64,000 nucleotides of DNA from Acinetobacter tjernbergiae DSM 14971 = CIP 107465 (GTDB taxonomy: Bacteria > Pseudomonadota > Gammaproteobacteria > Pseudomonadales > Moraxellaceae). The stretch covers positions 1 through 64,000 of the forward strand of contig NZ_KB894356.1 of assembly GCF_000374425.1 (NCBI RefSeq), in the 5' to 3' direction. A program made the translations under genes and the position numbers. Of this stretch, positions 28,561 to 38,205 are shown in pieces. The notes beneath the pieces are model-generated. The model searched no databases and had not been told where the DNA came from. It saw nothing but the letters and a program-made list of their open reading frames with translations. Numbering within the stretch: the stretch's first letter is position 1; each line of letters opens with the position of its first letter.

Positions 28561-28920
28561 TTATGCAGCTAATGCGCCTTTAGCTTTTTCAGCTAAAGCA
28601 GCAAATGCAACTGCATCATGCATAGCGATGTCAGCTAATACGCGACGGTCGATGATCACTTGAGCTTTTTTCAAGCCATCGATCATACGGCTGTAAGACA
28701 AACCGTTTAAACGAGCACCAGCATTGATACGCGCAATCCATAAAGCACGGAATTGACGTTTCTTTTGACGGCGGTCACGGTAAGCGTATTGACCAGCTTT
28801 GATTACCGCTTGGAACGCTACGCGGTAAACGCGTGAACGAGCACCATAGTAACCTTTAGCGCGAGCAAGAATTTTTTTGTGACGACGATGAGCCACTACA
28901 CCACGTTTTACACGAGCCAT
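28561..28920 (-). CDS. rplT: Large ribosomal subunit protein L20
   Basis: The 119-residue, very basic protein begins [25 protein letters not shown] and matches L20 throughout. L20 is an early-assembly 23S rRNA-binding protein, and in E. coli it represses its own operon by binding a pseudoknot in the leader. It follows rpmI by 11 nt. Confidence 0.98.
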   Translation of the reverse strand: MARVKRGVVAHRRHKKILARAKGYYGARSRVYRVAFQAVIKAGQYAYRDRRQKKRQFRALWIARINAGARLNGLSYSRMIDGLKKAQVIIDRRVLADIAMHDAVAFAALAEKAKGALAA

Positions 28921-28931
28921 TTATAATCTCC

Positions 28932-29126
28932 TTAGATGTATGGGCACATACGACGAACTGATGCAACGTCACTTACGTGAACCATTACACAGCCGCGCAA
29001 TTGACGGATACGCTTAGCAGATTTTTTGGTCAAAATGTGGCGTTTGAACGCTTGTTTACGCTTAAAACCGTTAGCAGTCGCTTTAAAGCGTTTAGCTGCA
29101 CCACGGCGAGTTTTCATCTTAGGCAT
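28932..29126 (-). CDS. rpmI: Large ribosomal subunit protein L35
   Basis: From the ATG at 29126 ([14 protein letters not shown]) this is the standard 64-residue L35. The frame extends another 30 codons upstream, but that part covers the promoter and an AGAGG ribosome site. rpmI-rplT form a two-gene operon here with their own promoter, detached from infC. Confidence 0.97.
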   Translation of the reverse strand: MPKMKTRRGAAKRFKATANGFKRKQAFKRHILTKKSAKRIRQLRGCVMVHVSDVASVRRMCPYI

Positions 29127-29199
29127 AACAACCTCTTTTGAACACCTGTTCGGAACGTTTGCACCATTGCAAAAACGACCTGCAGGTAAGGGAGCGAGT

Positions 29200-29228
29200 A
29201 TTCTAAAGCATAGCAAGCTAAAACAAAA
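29200..29228 (-). promoter_or_regulatory. Promoter for rpmI-rplT
   Basis: On the minus strand TTTTGT (29223-29228) and TAGAAT (29200-29205) are 17 nt apart, about 75 nt before the rpmI start. It serves the two ribosomal genes, which in enterics are read from infC/thrS promoters. Confidence 0.5.
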
Positions 29229-29363
29229 GTAAATTGCTCATTTTTTGATAGTAAATCATCTATTTTATATAAACGTTATTTTCTATCATCAATTCTCAAA
29301 TTACGAGAAACATCTACAAAATTAACACCTATAATAAGTACAAGCTTTTAAATTCAAAAGAAT

Positions 29364-30617
29364 ATGACTATACAAAATGATGCTTTCGCTGCATTGCGGT
29401 ATCGGGATTTCTCTATTGTCACCCTCAATCAATTCTGCTTAACACTGGCAATTTTGATTCAGGAAATTATCGTCGCCTATTCACTTTATCAAATCACCCG
29501 TGATCCACTCACCTTGGGTTTTATTGGTCTAGCCGAAGCGATTCCATTCATTACCCTATCCTTATGGGGTGGTTATTTTGCGGATAAGCTGAATAAACAA
29601 AGTATTATGAAAGTTTGTTTATTCTTTTCCATTCCTTTGCCTTTAGTGCTTTGGGGTTTGTTCCATTTACATGGCTTAGAAAAAATTGGCATTAGCACAC
29701 TGTCCTGGGGCATTTATGCCGTTATTTTTGCTTTAGGAACAATACGGGGCTTCTATAACCCATCAGCAACCTCGCTCAAACCCTTTTTGATTCCTCGCGA
29801 ACTGTATGCCAATGGTGCAACATGGACCACCATCGGTTGGCAAAGTGGTGTCATTATTGGGCCAATGTTAGGTGGTTTTATGTTGGCATTTCTTGGCCGA
29901 GAAACCAGTCTTTTTGCCGTGACCGCATTATTGGCAATCTGCTTTATTTTGATTAATTGCTTACAGAAACGCACCTTTCCAAAAATGGAAACTGAGAATG
30001 TACTACAAAGCCTGACTGATGGTTTCCGCTTTATCTGGAAAACCAAAATTGTTTTATGGGCAATCTCTCTAGATCTGGTATCGGTATTATTTGGTGGCGT
30101 GATTGCACTCTTGCCAATTTTTGCTGAGGAAATCTTAAACGTTGGTCCTGAAGGTTTAGGCTATTTACGTGCAGCTCCATCTATTGGCGCACTTATTACC
30201 ATGATTGTCCTGACCAAGTTCCCACCCATGCACCACGCTTGGCGAAATATGCTCTTGGCAGTGGCTGGTTTTGGTATTTTTACAATTTTATTCGCTTTTT
30301 CAAACAATATATGGCTGTCACTGTTTGCACTGATGATGACGGGTGCCTGCGATAGTATTTCCGTGGTAGTCCGCCAAACTGTATTGCAAATTTTTCCACC
30401 CGAGAATATGCGAGGTCGTGTTGCTGCGGTAAATGGCATGTTTGTTTCATCGAGCAATGAACTCGGTGCGTTTGAATCAGGTCTGGCAGCTAAATATCTT
30501 GGGACAATCACCGCAACTATTTTTGGCGGCTGTATGACGCTCGCGGTTGTAAGTTACTGTTGGTTTAAAACCAATGACTTATTCAAAGTCGATATTACCA
30601 AAGGGACTAATGATTAA
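29364..30617 (+). CDS. Major facilitator superfamily transporter (EntS/MFS_3 type)
   Basis: The 417-residue inner-membrane protein has about 12 hydrophobic helices. The loop after helix 2 reads GGYFADKLNKQ, the MFS motif A region. Sequence flavour (FAALRYRDFSIVTLNQF at the N-terminus, RGRVAAVNGMF in the second half) is that of the EntS-like MFS_3 group, which includes siderophore and drug exporters. The substrate cannot be inferred. It lies on the opposite strand to, and splits, the infC and rpmI-rplT pieces. Confidence 0.85.
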   Translation: MTIQNDAFAALRYRDFSIVTLNQFCLTLAILIQEIIVAYSLYQITRDPLTLGFIGLAEAIPFITLSLWGGYFADKLNKQSIMKVCLFFSIPLPLVLWGLFHLHGLEKIGISTLSWGIYAVIFALGTIRGFYNPSATSLKPFLIPRELYANGATWTTIGWQSGVIIGPMLGGFMLAFLGRETSLFAVTALLAICFILINCLQKRTFPKMETENVLQSLTDGFRFIWKTKIVLWAISLDLVSVLFGGVIALLPIFAEEILNVGPEGLGYLRAAPSIGALITMIVLTKFPPMHHAWRNMLLAVAGFGIFTILFAFSNNIWLSLFALMMTGACDSISVVVRQTVLQIFPPENMRGRVAAVNGMFVSSSNELGAFESGLAAKYLGTITATIFGGCMTLAVVSYCWFKTNDLFKVDITKGTND

Positions 30618-30624
30618 GTATTTT

Positions 30625-30655
30625 GGGAAAGGCTAAATCTTTCCCTTATTTTTAA
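30625..30655 (+). terminator. Terminator after the MFS gene
   Basis: GGGAAAG (30625-30631) and CTTTCCC (30639-30645) form a 7-bp stem with a 7-nt loop, followed by TTATTTTT, just after the stop codon. Confidence 0.75.
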
Positions 30656-31077
30656 AAAATTCCTAGATATAAAGCATATAAAGTGAGATAACGACCACCT
30701 TTGGCAATTGTCACAACCAATAAGAATCGCCAAAAATTTTCCTTCATCAAACCTGCGATCAAGGTAATTGGATCACCAATCACAGGTGTCCAACTCAGTA
30801 GAAGTGAATAAAAACCATATTTATGATAAATCTGTTGCGCCTGCTCTAAACGCTGTTCTGAAACAGGAAACCATTTTTTATCTTTAAAATGTTCAATTTT
30901 CAACCCTAACCACCAGTTCACACAAGAACCTAAGACATTACCAATAGTCGCAACCAAGATCAGATAAAGAGGATTGGAAAGCCCTTGTATCAATAAGGTT
31001 ATTAATACTGCTTCGGACTGTAACGGTAATAAGGTTGCAGCCCCAAAAGCAGATATAAACAATAACCAATAACTCAT
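30652..31077 (-). CDS. yqaA: YqaA family DedA-like membrane protein
   Basis: The 141-residue protein has four hydrophobic segments and the DedA/VTT-type motifs GNVLGSCVNWWLG and a proline-containing SWTPVIGDPITLIAGLM re-entrant segment. The short form fits YqaA rather than full-length DedA proteins. DedA relatives are implicated in lipid flipping and proton-dependent envelope homeostasis; the role of YqaA is not established. It lies 27 nt after the GST gene on the same strand. Confidence 0.85.
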   Translation of the reverse strand: MSYWLLFISAFGAATLLPLQSEAVLITLLIQGLSNPLYLILVATIGNVLGSCVNWWLGLKIEHFKDKKWFPVSEQRLEQAQQIYHKYGFYSLLLSWTPVIGDPITLIAGLMKENFWRFLLVVTIAKGGRYLTLYALYLGIF

Positions 31078-31104
31078 GAGGCAAACTTAAACACGATAGA
31101 AAAA

Positions 31105-31722
31105 TTAGACTTGGATCGACAAAGCTTTTTGTATTGCAGGGCGAGCCGTTAAACGTTCAATATAGTCTTGGACATAAGGATAATCTTCCAACTGAATCCC
31201 CTGCCATTCATAACGCAATGCCCATGGTAAGATTGCCATATCTGCAATTGAGTATTCACCCGCTACGAACTTCTGACCAATCAATTGCTTATTTAGTACA
31301 GTGTAAAGGCGTTTAGTTTCATTGATATAACGTTCAATTGCATACGGAATTCGTTCAGGTGCAAATTTATTAAAATGGTGATTCTGCCCTAGCATTGGAC
31401 CAAATCCACCCATTTGCCACATTAACCATTGTTCCACCTCAACCCGTTCTTGCTCATCAGCCGGATAGAACAAACCTGTTTTTCGACCCAAATATTGCAA
31501 AATCGCACCTGATTCAAATACAGAGATTGGTTCACCACGTGGACCAATTTGGTCAACAATCGCTGGAATCTTATTATTAGGAGAAATTCTTAGAAAATCA
31601 GGTTGAAATTGGTCATTTTCTAAAATATTGATTGGGAAAATCTGATATTCGAGCCCCATTTCTTCTAAGGCAATTGTTATTTTATGGCCGTTGGGTGTGC
31701 CCCAATAATATAAGTCAATCAT
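31105..31722 (-). CDS. Glutathione S-transferase family protein (YfcG-like)
   Basis: The 205-residue protein has an N-terminal thioredoxin-like GST domain (MIDLYYWGTPNGHKITIALEEMGL, NNKIPAIVD, VFESGAILQYLGR) and a C-terminal helical domain. The TPNGHK segment and FESGAIL motif are those of the Nu-class/YfcG group, which has disulfide-bond reductase activity with glutathione. The exact substrate is unknown. It probably forms a two-gene unit with yqaA. Confidence 0.85.
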   Translation of the reverse strand: MIDLYYWGTPNGHKITIALEEMGLEYQIFPINILENDQFQPDFLRISPNNKIPAIVDQIGPRGEPISVFESGAILQYLGRKTGLFYPADEQERVEVEQWLMWQMGGFGPMLGQNHHFNKFAPERIPYAIERYINETKRLYTVLNKQLIGQKFVAGEYSIADMAILPWALRYEWQGIQLEDYPYVQDYIERLTARPAIQKALSIQV

Positions 31723-31830
31723 TTATTACCCTATTCATCTTTCTCATGATGGTTGCCTCGTTATAGCATATTTATTCCTTACTAATCAGCAACCCAACAC
31801 AAAAACAAACAATAAAACTATGTTTTAAAA

Positions 31831-31860
31831 GAAAATATTGTGAAAATCACACTTATTTTC
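31831..31860. repeat. Imperfect inverted repeat in the 373-nt gap between the GST gene and infC
   Basis: GAAAATATTGTG and CACACTTATTTTC pair with one or two mismatches around AAAAT. The gap 31723-32095 otherwise holds only A/T-rich sequence and the infC terminator at its right end; I see no coding frame in it. Confidence 0.3.
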
Positions 31861-32053
31861 CTAAAAAATTCTTTCCGTTTTTATCCAAACAACCTATGTC
31901 CTATATATTATGACTAAATAAAACATGCTAACTACAAGCACAATTTACAGTTATGAATTCACTTCATTAGTCATGGTTTAACATGTTTTATTTTAAGTAG
32001 CTGTCGTTGAGACTTGTAAGCTTCTGAGTAGGTCAATCCATAATTTTTTGACA

Positions 32054-32087
32054 TAAAAAAGCACCGCTTGTTGCGGTGCTTTTTTTA
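32054..32087 (-). terminator. Rho-independent terminator after infC
   Basis: A perfect stem, GCACCGC/GCGGTGC extended by A/T pairs, encloses a 5-nt loop with long A and T runs on either side, directly after the infC stop. It separates infC from any downstream leftward gene. Confidence 0.88.
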
Positions 32088-32095
32088 AAGAAAAA

Positions 32096-32647
32096 TTACT
32101 TTTTCTTTTTCGGACCAATTAACATGCCCATTTGACGCCCTTCCATCTTCGGTGCTTGTTCAATCACGCCAAATTCAGCAACGTCAGCTTCAATCTTTTG
32201 CAATTGAACCAAACCAAGCTGCTGATGCGCCATTTCACGACCACGGAATCGTAGGGTAATTTTCACCTTATTTCCTTCTTCAAGGAAACGTAAAATTGCA
32301 CGCAATTTTATTTGGTAATCACCTACGTCCGTTGCAGGACGTAACTTGATTTCTTTCACTTGCACTTGATGCTGTTTTTTCTTCGCATCTTTTTGCTTTT
32401 GCTTTAAGTCAAATAAATGCTTGTTGTAGTCCATGATTTTACAAACAGGTGGCTCTGCATTTGCAACGATCTCAACCAAGTCAAGATGAGCTTCTTCAGC
32501 AGCACGCAACGCTTCAGTTAATGAAACGACACCTTTTTGTTCCCCATCTGCCGCAACGAGACGTACTTCTTTCGCACGAATCTCATCGTTAATCGCAGGA
32601 CGGTTACTTTTAGCACCTTGTTGTTGGTTACGGTCAGGCTGTTTAAT
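32096..32647 (-). CDS. infC: Translation initiation factor IF-3, ATT start
   Basis: The conserved frame extends upstream of any ATG, GTG or TTG that would give a full protein. From an ATT at 32647 it encodes 183 residues, with the IF-3 N-terminal domain ([21 protein letters not shown]) and C-terminal domain ([21 protein letters not shown]). ATT is the known autoregulatory start of infC: IF-3 rejects non-canonical starts and so limits its own synthesis. GGAG in the last codons of thrS lies 8 nt before the ATT, and the thrS stop is only 5 nt upstream, so the two are coupled. Confidence 0.95.
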   Translation of the reverse strand: MKQPDRNQQQGAKSNRPAINDEIRAKEVRLVAADGEQKGVVSLTEALRAAEEAHLDLVEIVANAEPPVCKIMDYNKHLFDLKQKQKDAKKKQHQVQVKEIKLRPATDVGDYQIKLRAILRFLEEGNKVKITLRFRGREMAHQQLGLVQLQKIEADVAEFGVIEQAPKMEGRQMGMLIGPKKKK

Positions 32648-32652
32648 CTTTA

Positions 32653-34575
32653 TTACTCCACAATGTACCGGCCGCGTTCGGCAACGGCAGATTTAACTAA
32701 GTCAATAAACGCATCTACCGACATAGTACCTAAATTTTTTCCTGAGCGAGTACGCACATTAACAGTACCTTCTTCCACTTCTCGATCACCAAGAACTAAA
32801 AGGTAAGGAATACGCTCTAGGGTACGCTCACGAATCTTAAATCCGATTTTTTCATTTCTCAAGTCAGAAATAGCACGAAGACCATTTTCCTTGAGTTTTG
32901 CGACTACTTGCTCACATGCTTCAGCTTGTGAATCAGTAATATTCATGACACATGCTTGAATAGGTGCAAGCCAAGGTGGCATGAAGCCCGCATAGTGTTC
33001 AATTAGTATACCAATAAAACGTTCAAAACTACCAAGAATTGCACGATGTAGCATGACTGGATGATCACGATCATTTTCTTCAGTCACAAAAGTAGCATCT
33101 AATCGTTCAGGCATATTTGGATCACATTGAATTGTACCGCATTGCCATACACGACCTAAGCAGTCTTTCAATGAGAATTCAATTTTTGGACCATAGAATG
33201 CACCTTCACCAGGTTGCAAATCCCACGGCAAACCAGCAGCATCTAAAGCATCAGCCAAGGCCTTCTCAGCAGTATCCCACATTTCTTCACTGCCGACACG
33301 CTTCTCTGGACGTGTTGACAATTTCATTTGCACTTCTTCAAAACCAAAATCTTTATAAACAGCTAGAGTCAATTTAATAAATTCAGAGACTTCTTGTGCA
33401 ATTTGGGCTTTAGTACAAAAAATATGTGCATCATCTTGAGTAAAACCACGGACACGCATAATACCATGTAAAGAACCTGATGGCTCATTACGGTGGCATG
33501 AACCAAATTCAGCTAAACGAATTGGTAATTCACGGTAAGATTTCAAGCCTTGGTTAAACACTTGTACATGACATGGGCAGTTCATTGGTTTTACTGCGTA
33601 ATGTCTATTTTCAGAATGCGTCGTAAACATATTGTCTGCATAGTTTGCAGCATGTCCCGATTTCTCCCATAGCACTAAGTCAACAATTTGTGGTGTCTTA
33701 ATTTCTTGATAACCATTGTCTTGTTGAACTTTACGCATGTATTGTTCAAGCACTTGGTAGATTGTCCAACCATTTGGATGCCAGAACACCATACCCGGTG
33801 CTTCTTCTTGCATATGGAACAAGTCTAATGCTTTACCAATTTTACGATGGTCACGCTTTTCAGCTTCTTCAATACGTTTGATATATGCAGCTAACTGTTT
33901 TTTATCAGCCCAAGCCGTGCCATAGATACGTTGAAGCTGTTCATTCTTCGCATCACCACGCCAGTAAGCACCAGAGATTTTTGTGAGCTTGAATGATTTT
34001 AAGAATTTAGTATTTGGTACGTGCGGACCACGGCACATATCCAAATAATCTTGATGGTAGTACAAGCCCATTTGTGTTTCATTCGGCATGTCTGCGATCA
34101 AGCGCAATTTGTATTCTTCGCCACGTGCTGTGAATTCTGCAATCACGTCATCACGTGGTGTCATTTTTTTAATGACATCGTAATCTTGATCAATAAGCGC
34201 TTTCATACGCTCTTCAATCGCTGCCATATCATCTAGAGTAAATGGGCGTGGCATCCAAATGTCATAGTAGAAACCTTCTTCAATGACTGGACCAATCACC
34301 ATTTTTGCTTCTGGGAACAATTGTTTAACCGCGTGACCAACTAAATGTGCGCAAGAGTGACGAATAATTTCTACGCCCTCTTCATCTTTAGGCGTGATAA
34401 TTTGTACAGTTGCATCTTCAGCAATCAAGTCTGAAGCGTCGACTAAACGATCATTGACACGACCTGCTACGGTATTTTTTGCAAGACCTGGACCAATGCT
34501 TAATGCAACGTCCATCACAGATACGGCTTGATCAAACTGTTTTTGATCGCCATTTGGCAAAGTGATAATTGGCAT
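32653..34575 (-). CDS. thrS: Threonyl-tRNA synthetase
   Basis: The 640-residue class II synthetase has an N-terminal TGS domain ([15 protein letters not shown], 1-62), the N2 editing domain with [17 protein letters not shown], the catalytic core with zinc ligands around [23 protein letters not shown] and [19 protein letters not shown], and a C-terminal anticodon domain. It charges tRNA-Thr and removes Ser-tRNA(Thr). It begins the thrS-infC unit. Its leader contains a UUCG hairpin. Confidence 0.98.
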   Translation of the reverse strand: MPIITLPNGDQKQFDQAVSVMDVALSIGPGLAKNTVAGRVNDRLVDASDLIAEDATVQIITPKDEEGVEIIRHSCAHLVGHAVKQLFPEAKMVIGPVIEEGFYYDIWMPRPFTLDDMAAIEERMKALIDQDYDVIKKMTPRDDVIAEFTARGEEYKLRLIADMPNETQMGLYYHQDYLDMCRGPHVPNTKFLKSFKLTKISGAYWRGDAKNEQLQRIYGTAWADKKQLAAYIKRIEEAEKRDHRKIGKALDLFHMQEEAPGMVFWHPNGWTIYQVLEQYMRKVQQDNGYQEIKTPQIVDLVLWEKSGHAANYADNMFTTHSENRHYAVKPMNCPCHVQVFNQGLKSYRELPIRLAEFGSCHRNEPSGSLHGIMRVRGFTQDDAHIFCTKAQIAQEVSEFIKLTLAVYKDFGFEEVQMKLSTRPEKRVGSEEMWDTAEKALADALDAAGLPWDLQPGEGAFYGPKIEFSLKDCLGRVWQCGTIQCDPNMPERLDATFVTEENDRDHPVMLHRAILGSFERFIGILIEHYAGFMPPWLAPIQACVMNITDSQAEACEQVVAKLKENGLRAISDLRNEKIGFKIRERTLERIPYLLVLGDREVEEGTVNVRTRSGKNLGTMSVDAFIDLVKSAVAERGRYIVE

Positions 34576-34635
34576 AATAAAATCCTTAAGGAGTGATGCC
34601 CTATACGAAGGAGCATATCACCGCGAGATTATGTA

Positions 34636-34651
34636 TTGAGGCGAACCTCAA
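34636..34651 (-). promoter_or_regulatory. UUCG-capped hairpin in the thrS leader
   Basis: Read as minus-strand RNA this is UUGAGG-UUCG-CCUCAA, a 6-bp stem with the highly stable UUCG tetraloop, about 60 nt upstream of the thrS start. E. coli thrS has a structured operator to which ThrRS itself binds; whether this hairpin plays that part is inference. Confidence 0.4.
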
Positions 34652-34839
34652 AAGATAAAAAACGGCGGATAAAAAAGTATTCAAGATTTTACACAGGTTT
34701 AGTTGAGGATGAAACCTTTCAATCATAAAAACCTAGATTGATTAGGCACCATCTCCGACTAAAGCCTAAATGATTTAGACTGAATGACACACTATGTTGA
34801 TATAGATATAAATGAAAAAAACACAAATGGAGCAAACAC

Positions 34840-36483
34840 ATGGTTAGTGCATATGATGAATTACCGAGAACCCCTGCAAATTTCGTTGCCTTATCACCTT
34901 TACGTTATTTAGAACGTGCTGCTTATATTTATCCACACCAAGCCGCAATTATTCATGGGGAACGTCAAATCACATGGCAACAAAGCTATCAACGCTGCCG
35001 CCAGTTTGCACATCAGCTCACTCTGTTAGGTATTCAAAAGAATGATACCGTTTCGGTACTCTTGCCGAATGTACCTGCAATGATTGAAGCACATTTTGCT
35101 GTACCAATGGCAGGTGCGGTACTCAATACGCTGAATACTCGCCTCGATGCCAAAACCATTGCATTTATGTTGGCTCATGCCGAGTCCAAAGTCCTTTTGG
35201 TCGATCCTGAATTTCGACAACTTGCAGCAGAAGCCCTAACGCTGGTCTCTCAAGACATTATTGTGATTGATGTATTTGATCAGGAATATGAAGGTGAGCA
35301 AATTGCGCTTGGGCAATATGAATATGAATCGTGGTTGGCTGAAGGTGATTCTGAATTTGAATGGCTACTTCCACAAGATGAATGGGATGCGATTAGTTTA
35401 AATTACACCTCAGGCACAACAGGGAATCCGAAAGGTGTGGTTTATCACCATCGTGGTGCTTATCTGAATGCGGCCAGTAACATCTTGGCATGCGGTATGA
35501 AACCTCGTGCAGTTTATCTATGGACACTGCCGCTATTTCACTGTAATGGTTGGTGTTTTGCTTGGTCAATTGCAGCCAGTGGCGGCACCAATATTTGCTT
35601 ACGTCGAGTTGACCCCGTTCTCATCTTTCAATACATCGCTAAACACAAAGTCGATTATTTCTGTGGCGCACCAATTGTCTTATCCATGCTCATCAATACT
35701 CCAGCAGAACAAAAAACAGCTTTCAACCACCATGTTGAAGTCATGGTTGCTGGAGCTGCCCCGCCTGTTGCGATTATTGAAGGTATGCGTCATCTTGGAA
35801 TCAATGTTAACCATGTCTATGGTTTGACGGAAACCTATGGCCCATCGGCATTATGTGCTTCGCAAGCAGGCTGGAGTGATTTATCCATTCAAGAACAAGC
35901 TCAACTACACTCTCGTCAAGGTGTTCCTTATCCACTCCAAGACAGCATGCGAGTACTTGATCCTGAAACGATGCAGCCTGTACCGAATGATGGGCAAACA
36001 ATGGGCGAGATTATGTTCCGTGGTAATATCGTGATGAAAGGTTATCTCAAAAATCCACAAGCGACTGAAGAAGCCTTTAAAGGTGGTTGGTTTCATACAG
36101 GCGATCTAGCAGTTTGCCATCCTGATGGTTATGCCAAAATTACTGATCGCTCTAAAGACATTATTATTTCAGGTGGCGAAAATATTTCATCGCTCGAAGT
36201 CGAAGATGTGCTTTACCGTCACCCTGCTGTATTAACGGCTGCGGTTGTAGCAAAACCTGATGAACGCTGGCAAGAAGTGCCTTGTGCTTTTATTGAGTTG
36301 AAGCAAGGTGCATCTGCATCAGCCGAAGACATCATTGCACATTGCCAAAAAGAACTGGCTCGCTTTAAAGTTCCCAAAGATGTAATTATTACTGAGATTC
36401 CCAAAACATCGACAGGGAAATTACAAAAGTTTATTTTAAGAGAATGGGCAAAACAACGAGCAGATGGTTCATTTGAAAGTTAA
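34840..36483 (+). CDS. AMP-dependent acyl-CoA synthetase
   Basis: The 547-residue adenylate-forming enzyme has the P-loop motif LNYTSGTTGNPKG near residue 190, the GLTETYG motif near 330 and the C-terminal TDRSKDIIISGGENISSLEVED and KTSTGKLQK lysine. It joins a fatty or aromatic acid to CoA through an acyl-AMP. Resemblance is closest to the medium-chain/DmdB-like group, but the acid is not determined by sequence alone. GGAG lies before the ATG. It is divergent from thrS with a 264-nt gap. Confidence 0.9.
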   Translation: MVSAYDELPRTPANFVALSPLRYLERAAYIYPHQAAIIHGERQITWQQSYQRCRQFAHQLTLLGIQKNDTVSVLLPNVPAMIEAHFAVPMAGAVLNTLNTRLDAKTIAFMLAHAESKVLLVDPEFRQLAAEALTLVSQDIIVIDVFDQEYEGEQIALGQYEYESWLAEGDSEFEWLLPQDEWDAISLNYTSGTTGNPKGVVYHHRGAYLNAASNILACGMKPRAVYLWTLPLFHCNGWCFAWSIAASGGTNICLRRVDPVLIFQYIAKHKVDYFCGAPIVLSMLINTPAEQKTAFNHHVEVMVAGAAPPVAIIEGMRHLGINVNHVYGLTETYGPSALCASQAGWSDLSIQEQAQLHSRQGVPYPLQDSMRVLDPETMQPVPNDGQTMGEIMFRGNIVMKGYLKNPQATEEAFKGGWFHTGDLAVCHPDGYAKITDRSKDIIISGGENISSLEVEDVLYRHPAVLTAAVVAKPDERWQEVPCAFIELKQGASASAEDIIAHCQKELARFKVPKDVIITEIPKTSTGKLQKFILREWAKQRADGSFES

Positions 36484-36496
36484 TACCCCAAAATTA

Positions 36497-36526
36497 AAAG
36501 AAGTTTCCAAGGAAACTTCTTTTTAG
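36497..36526. terminator. Bidirectional terminator between the acyl-CoA synthetase and darP
   Basis: GAAGTTTCC and GGAAACTTC pair around AA, with A/T extension on both sides giving T runs on both strands. It closes two convergent transcripts. Confidence 0.85.
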
Positions 36527-36528
36527 CT

Positions 36529-37065
36529 TTAACCTTGATCAGATAACAAGGCGACTTGCTGCACATAGTTCACAAATTTAAGCTTGGATGCGACAAGTTG
36601 CTCTTCACTCACCTGCTGTTTGATATCCCGATGAATACGCAAAACGTGCTGACGTAATGTGTGACGTTCAGAAGCATTATAGATTTTGCTAAACTCATTA
36701 ATGATTGGATCACCTTGATCAATCATCCGATCCACCCAACGCATCAATTGCATTTGTTTTTTAGCACCTTGTTGCGGTGTTAAATAAGATAAAATCGTGG
36801 TTTCATCTTCATTTCGTAATAATTTACCAATACGTAAAAATTGACGACGACGTGCTTCATGAGCACTAATATTTTGTACTTCAAGTAAAGCATCTATTAA
36901 ACGCTCATCAACTGGAAGCTTCTGAATTTGCTTTGGATTGAGTTGAGCTAATTGCTCACCCAAAGCTGCCATTCGCTGTACAGCTTTTTTCTGCTCAGTT
37001 CTACTCGCACGCCCGTCTAATGACTCAAAATCTTCATCGGTAAAACGCTGGGTATTACGTGCCAC
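36529..37065 (-). CDS. darP: Ribosome biogenesis factor DarP/YjgA
   Basis: The 178-residue protein is of the DUF615/YjgA family: basic-acidic start (DEDFESLDGRASRTEQKKAVQ), then KLPVDERLIDALLEVQNISAHEARRRQFLRIGKLLR. YjgA (DarP) associates with late 50S precursors. It is the last gene of the pcnB-darP run, 2 nt after ptsO. In E. coli yjgA lies elsewhere, next to pmbA. Confidence 0.9.
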   Translation of the reverse strand: MARNTQRFTDEDFESLDGRASRTEQKKAVQRMAALGEQLAQLNPKQIQKLPVDERLIDALLEVQNISAHEARRRQFLRIGKLLRNEDETTILSYLTPQQGAKKQMQLMRWVDRMIDQGDPIINEFSKIYNASERHTLRQHVLRIHRDIKQQVSEEQLVASKLKFVNYVQQVALLSDQG

Positions 37066-37067
37066 TA

Positions 37068-37337
37068 TTACTCTGCCTCATAAAATTTTGCTGCGAACAG
37101 CATTTGAATTTCTTCCAGTGCCTTATCTTCATCAGCACCATCAATTACCAATCTTAATGTAATGCCCTTGCCAGCACCTAACATCAACAAAGACATAATA
37201 TTTTTCGCATCAACCAGTTTATCACCCTTACCGATTTGAATCGAAGCACTAAATTTTGTCGTCACTTCAATCAGCTTACCAGATGCACGCGCATGTAAGC
37301 CGAGTTTATTAATTACATCAATTGTTGTGTCTATCAT
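37068..37337 (-). CDS. ptsO: Nitrogen-PTS phosphocarrier NPr (HPr family)
   Basis: The 89-residue HPr-fold protein has the phosphorylated His15 in GLHARASG and the second helix [16 protein letters not shown]. It accepts phosphate from PtsP and passes it to PtsN, a regulatory rather than sugar-transport branch. Its start overlaps the rapZ stop by 4 nt, as in rapZ-npr of enterics. ptsN, hpf and rpoN are not in this window. Confidence 0.93.
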   Translation of the reverse strand: MIDTTIDVINKLGLHARASGKLIEVTTKFSASIQIGKGDKLVDAKNIMSLLMLGAGKGITLRLVIDGADEDKALEEIQMLFAAKFYEAE

Positions 37338-38185
37338 GACCAGTGCTTCATTTCTCTATGTAAGATTTGGACAGTCCATTTTGCCTTAAGAGCTTGTTTG
37401 AGTCTATCCACAATATAAACTGAACGATGTTGTCCACCCGTACATCCCACTGAAATAGTCATATAATGTCGATGTCCTTCTGCAAAAGCAGGCAACCATT
37501 TTTCCAAGAAAGCAAAAATATCAGCAAACATTTCATTGGTTTGTTGATTACTTTCTAAAAAACGACGCACAGGATCGTCCAATCCTGAAAGACGACGCAA
37601 CTCTAAGTCCCAATGAGGATTCGGTAAATGACGTACATCAAAAACATAATCCGCATCCAATGGAATGCCATGCTTATAACCAAAAGATTGCAAAATAACA
37701 ATCAACTTATCAGATTGTCCTAATCTAGACAGCAATATATGCTTAAGGTCATGGACACTTTTACCCGTTGTATCAATATGCACTGTTGCACGAAATTGGA
37801 TGGGGATTAATAGCTGTTTTTCTTCTTGTATACATTGCAACAGACTATTAAAACGATTTGCCAACGGGTGCGGTCTTCTCGAAGAGCTAAACCGTGCAAC
37901 TAAATCTTGATCTTGCGTGGTTAAATAAATGATATCGACCGTACCATGTTTTTTTAATTGCTCAAAAACATGGTCAAACTCCTGCATATCAGCACGAGTA
38001 CTCCGAATATCCACACCCAATGCCAACTGTTCTAAGTTATTCTCATGATCCAGTTTAGCCACAATTTCAGGCAACAATGCCAAAGGTAAGTTATCTATAC
38101 AATAATAGCCCAGATCTTCTAACACTTGTAATGCAGAGGATTTTCCTGAGCCTGATTGTCCTGTAACGATAAGAATACGCTTCAT
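37334..38185 (-). CDS. rapZ: RNase adapter protein RapZ
   Basis: The 283-residue protein has an N-terminal P-loop domain ([19 protein letters not shown] at 8-26, with the family [10 protein letters not shown]) and a C-terminal domain with [12 protein letters not shown], which binds the amino-sugar precursor GlcN6P and guides RNase E to GlmZ in E. coli. Here the sRNA partner is unknown. It follows panC by 20 nt and overlaps ptsO. Confidence 0.95.
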   Translation of the reverse strand: MKRILIVTGQSGSGKSSALQVLEDLGYYCIDNLPLALLPEIVAKLDHENNLEQLALGVDIRSTRADMQEFDHVFEQLKKHGTVDIIYLTTQDQDLVARFSSSRRPHPLANRFNSLLQCIQEEKQLLIPIQFRATVHIDTTGKSVHDLKHILLSRLGQSDKLIVILQSFGYKHGIPLDADYVFDVRHLPNPHWDLELRRLSGLDDPVRRFLESNQQTNEMFADIFAFLEKWLPAFAEGHRHYMTISVGCTGGQHRSVYIVDRLKQALKAKWTVQILHREMKHWS

Positions 38186-38205
38186 CGCATATTGCCCTTT
38201 ACTTT

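Noticed and set aside
32096-32509. IF-3 as a truncated 137-residue protein from the TTG at 32509
   Set aside because: The N-terminal domain is encoded upstream in the same frame from an ATT, so the gene is intact.
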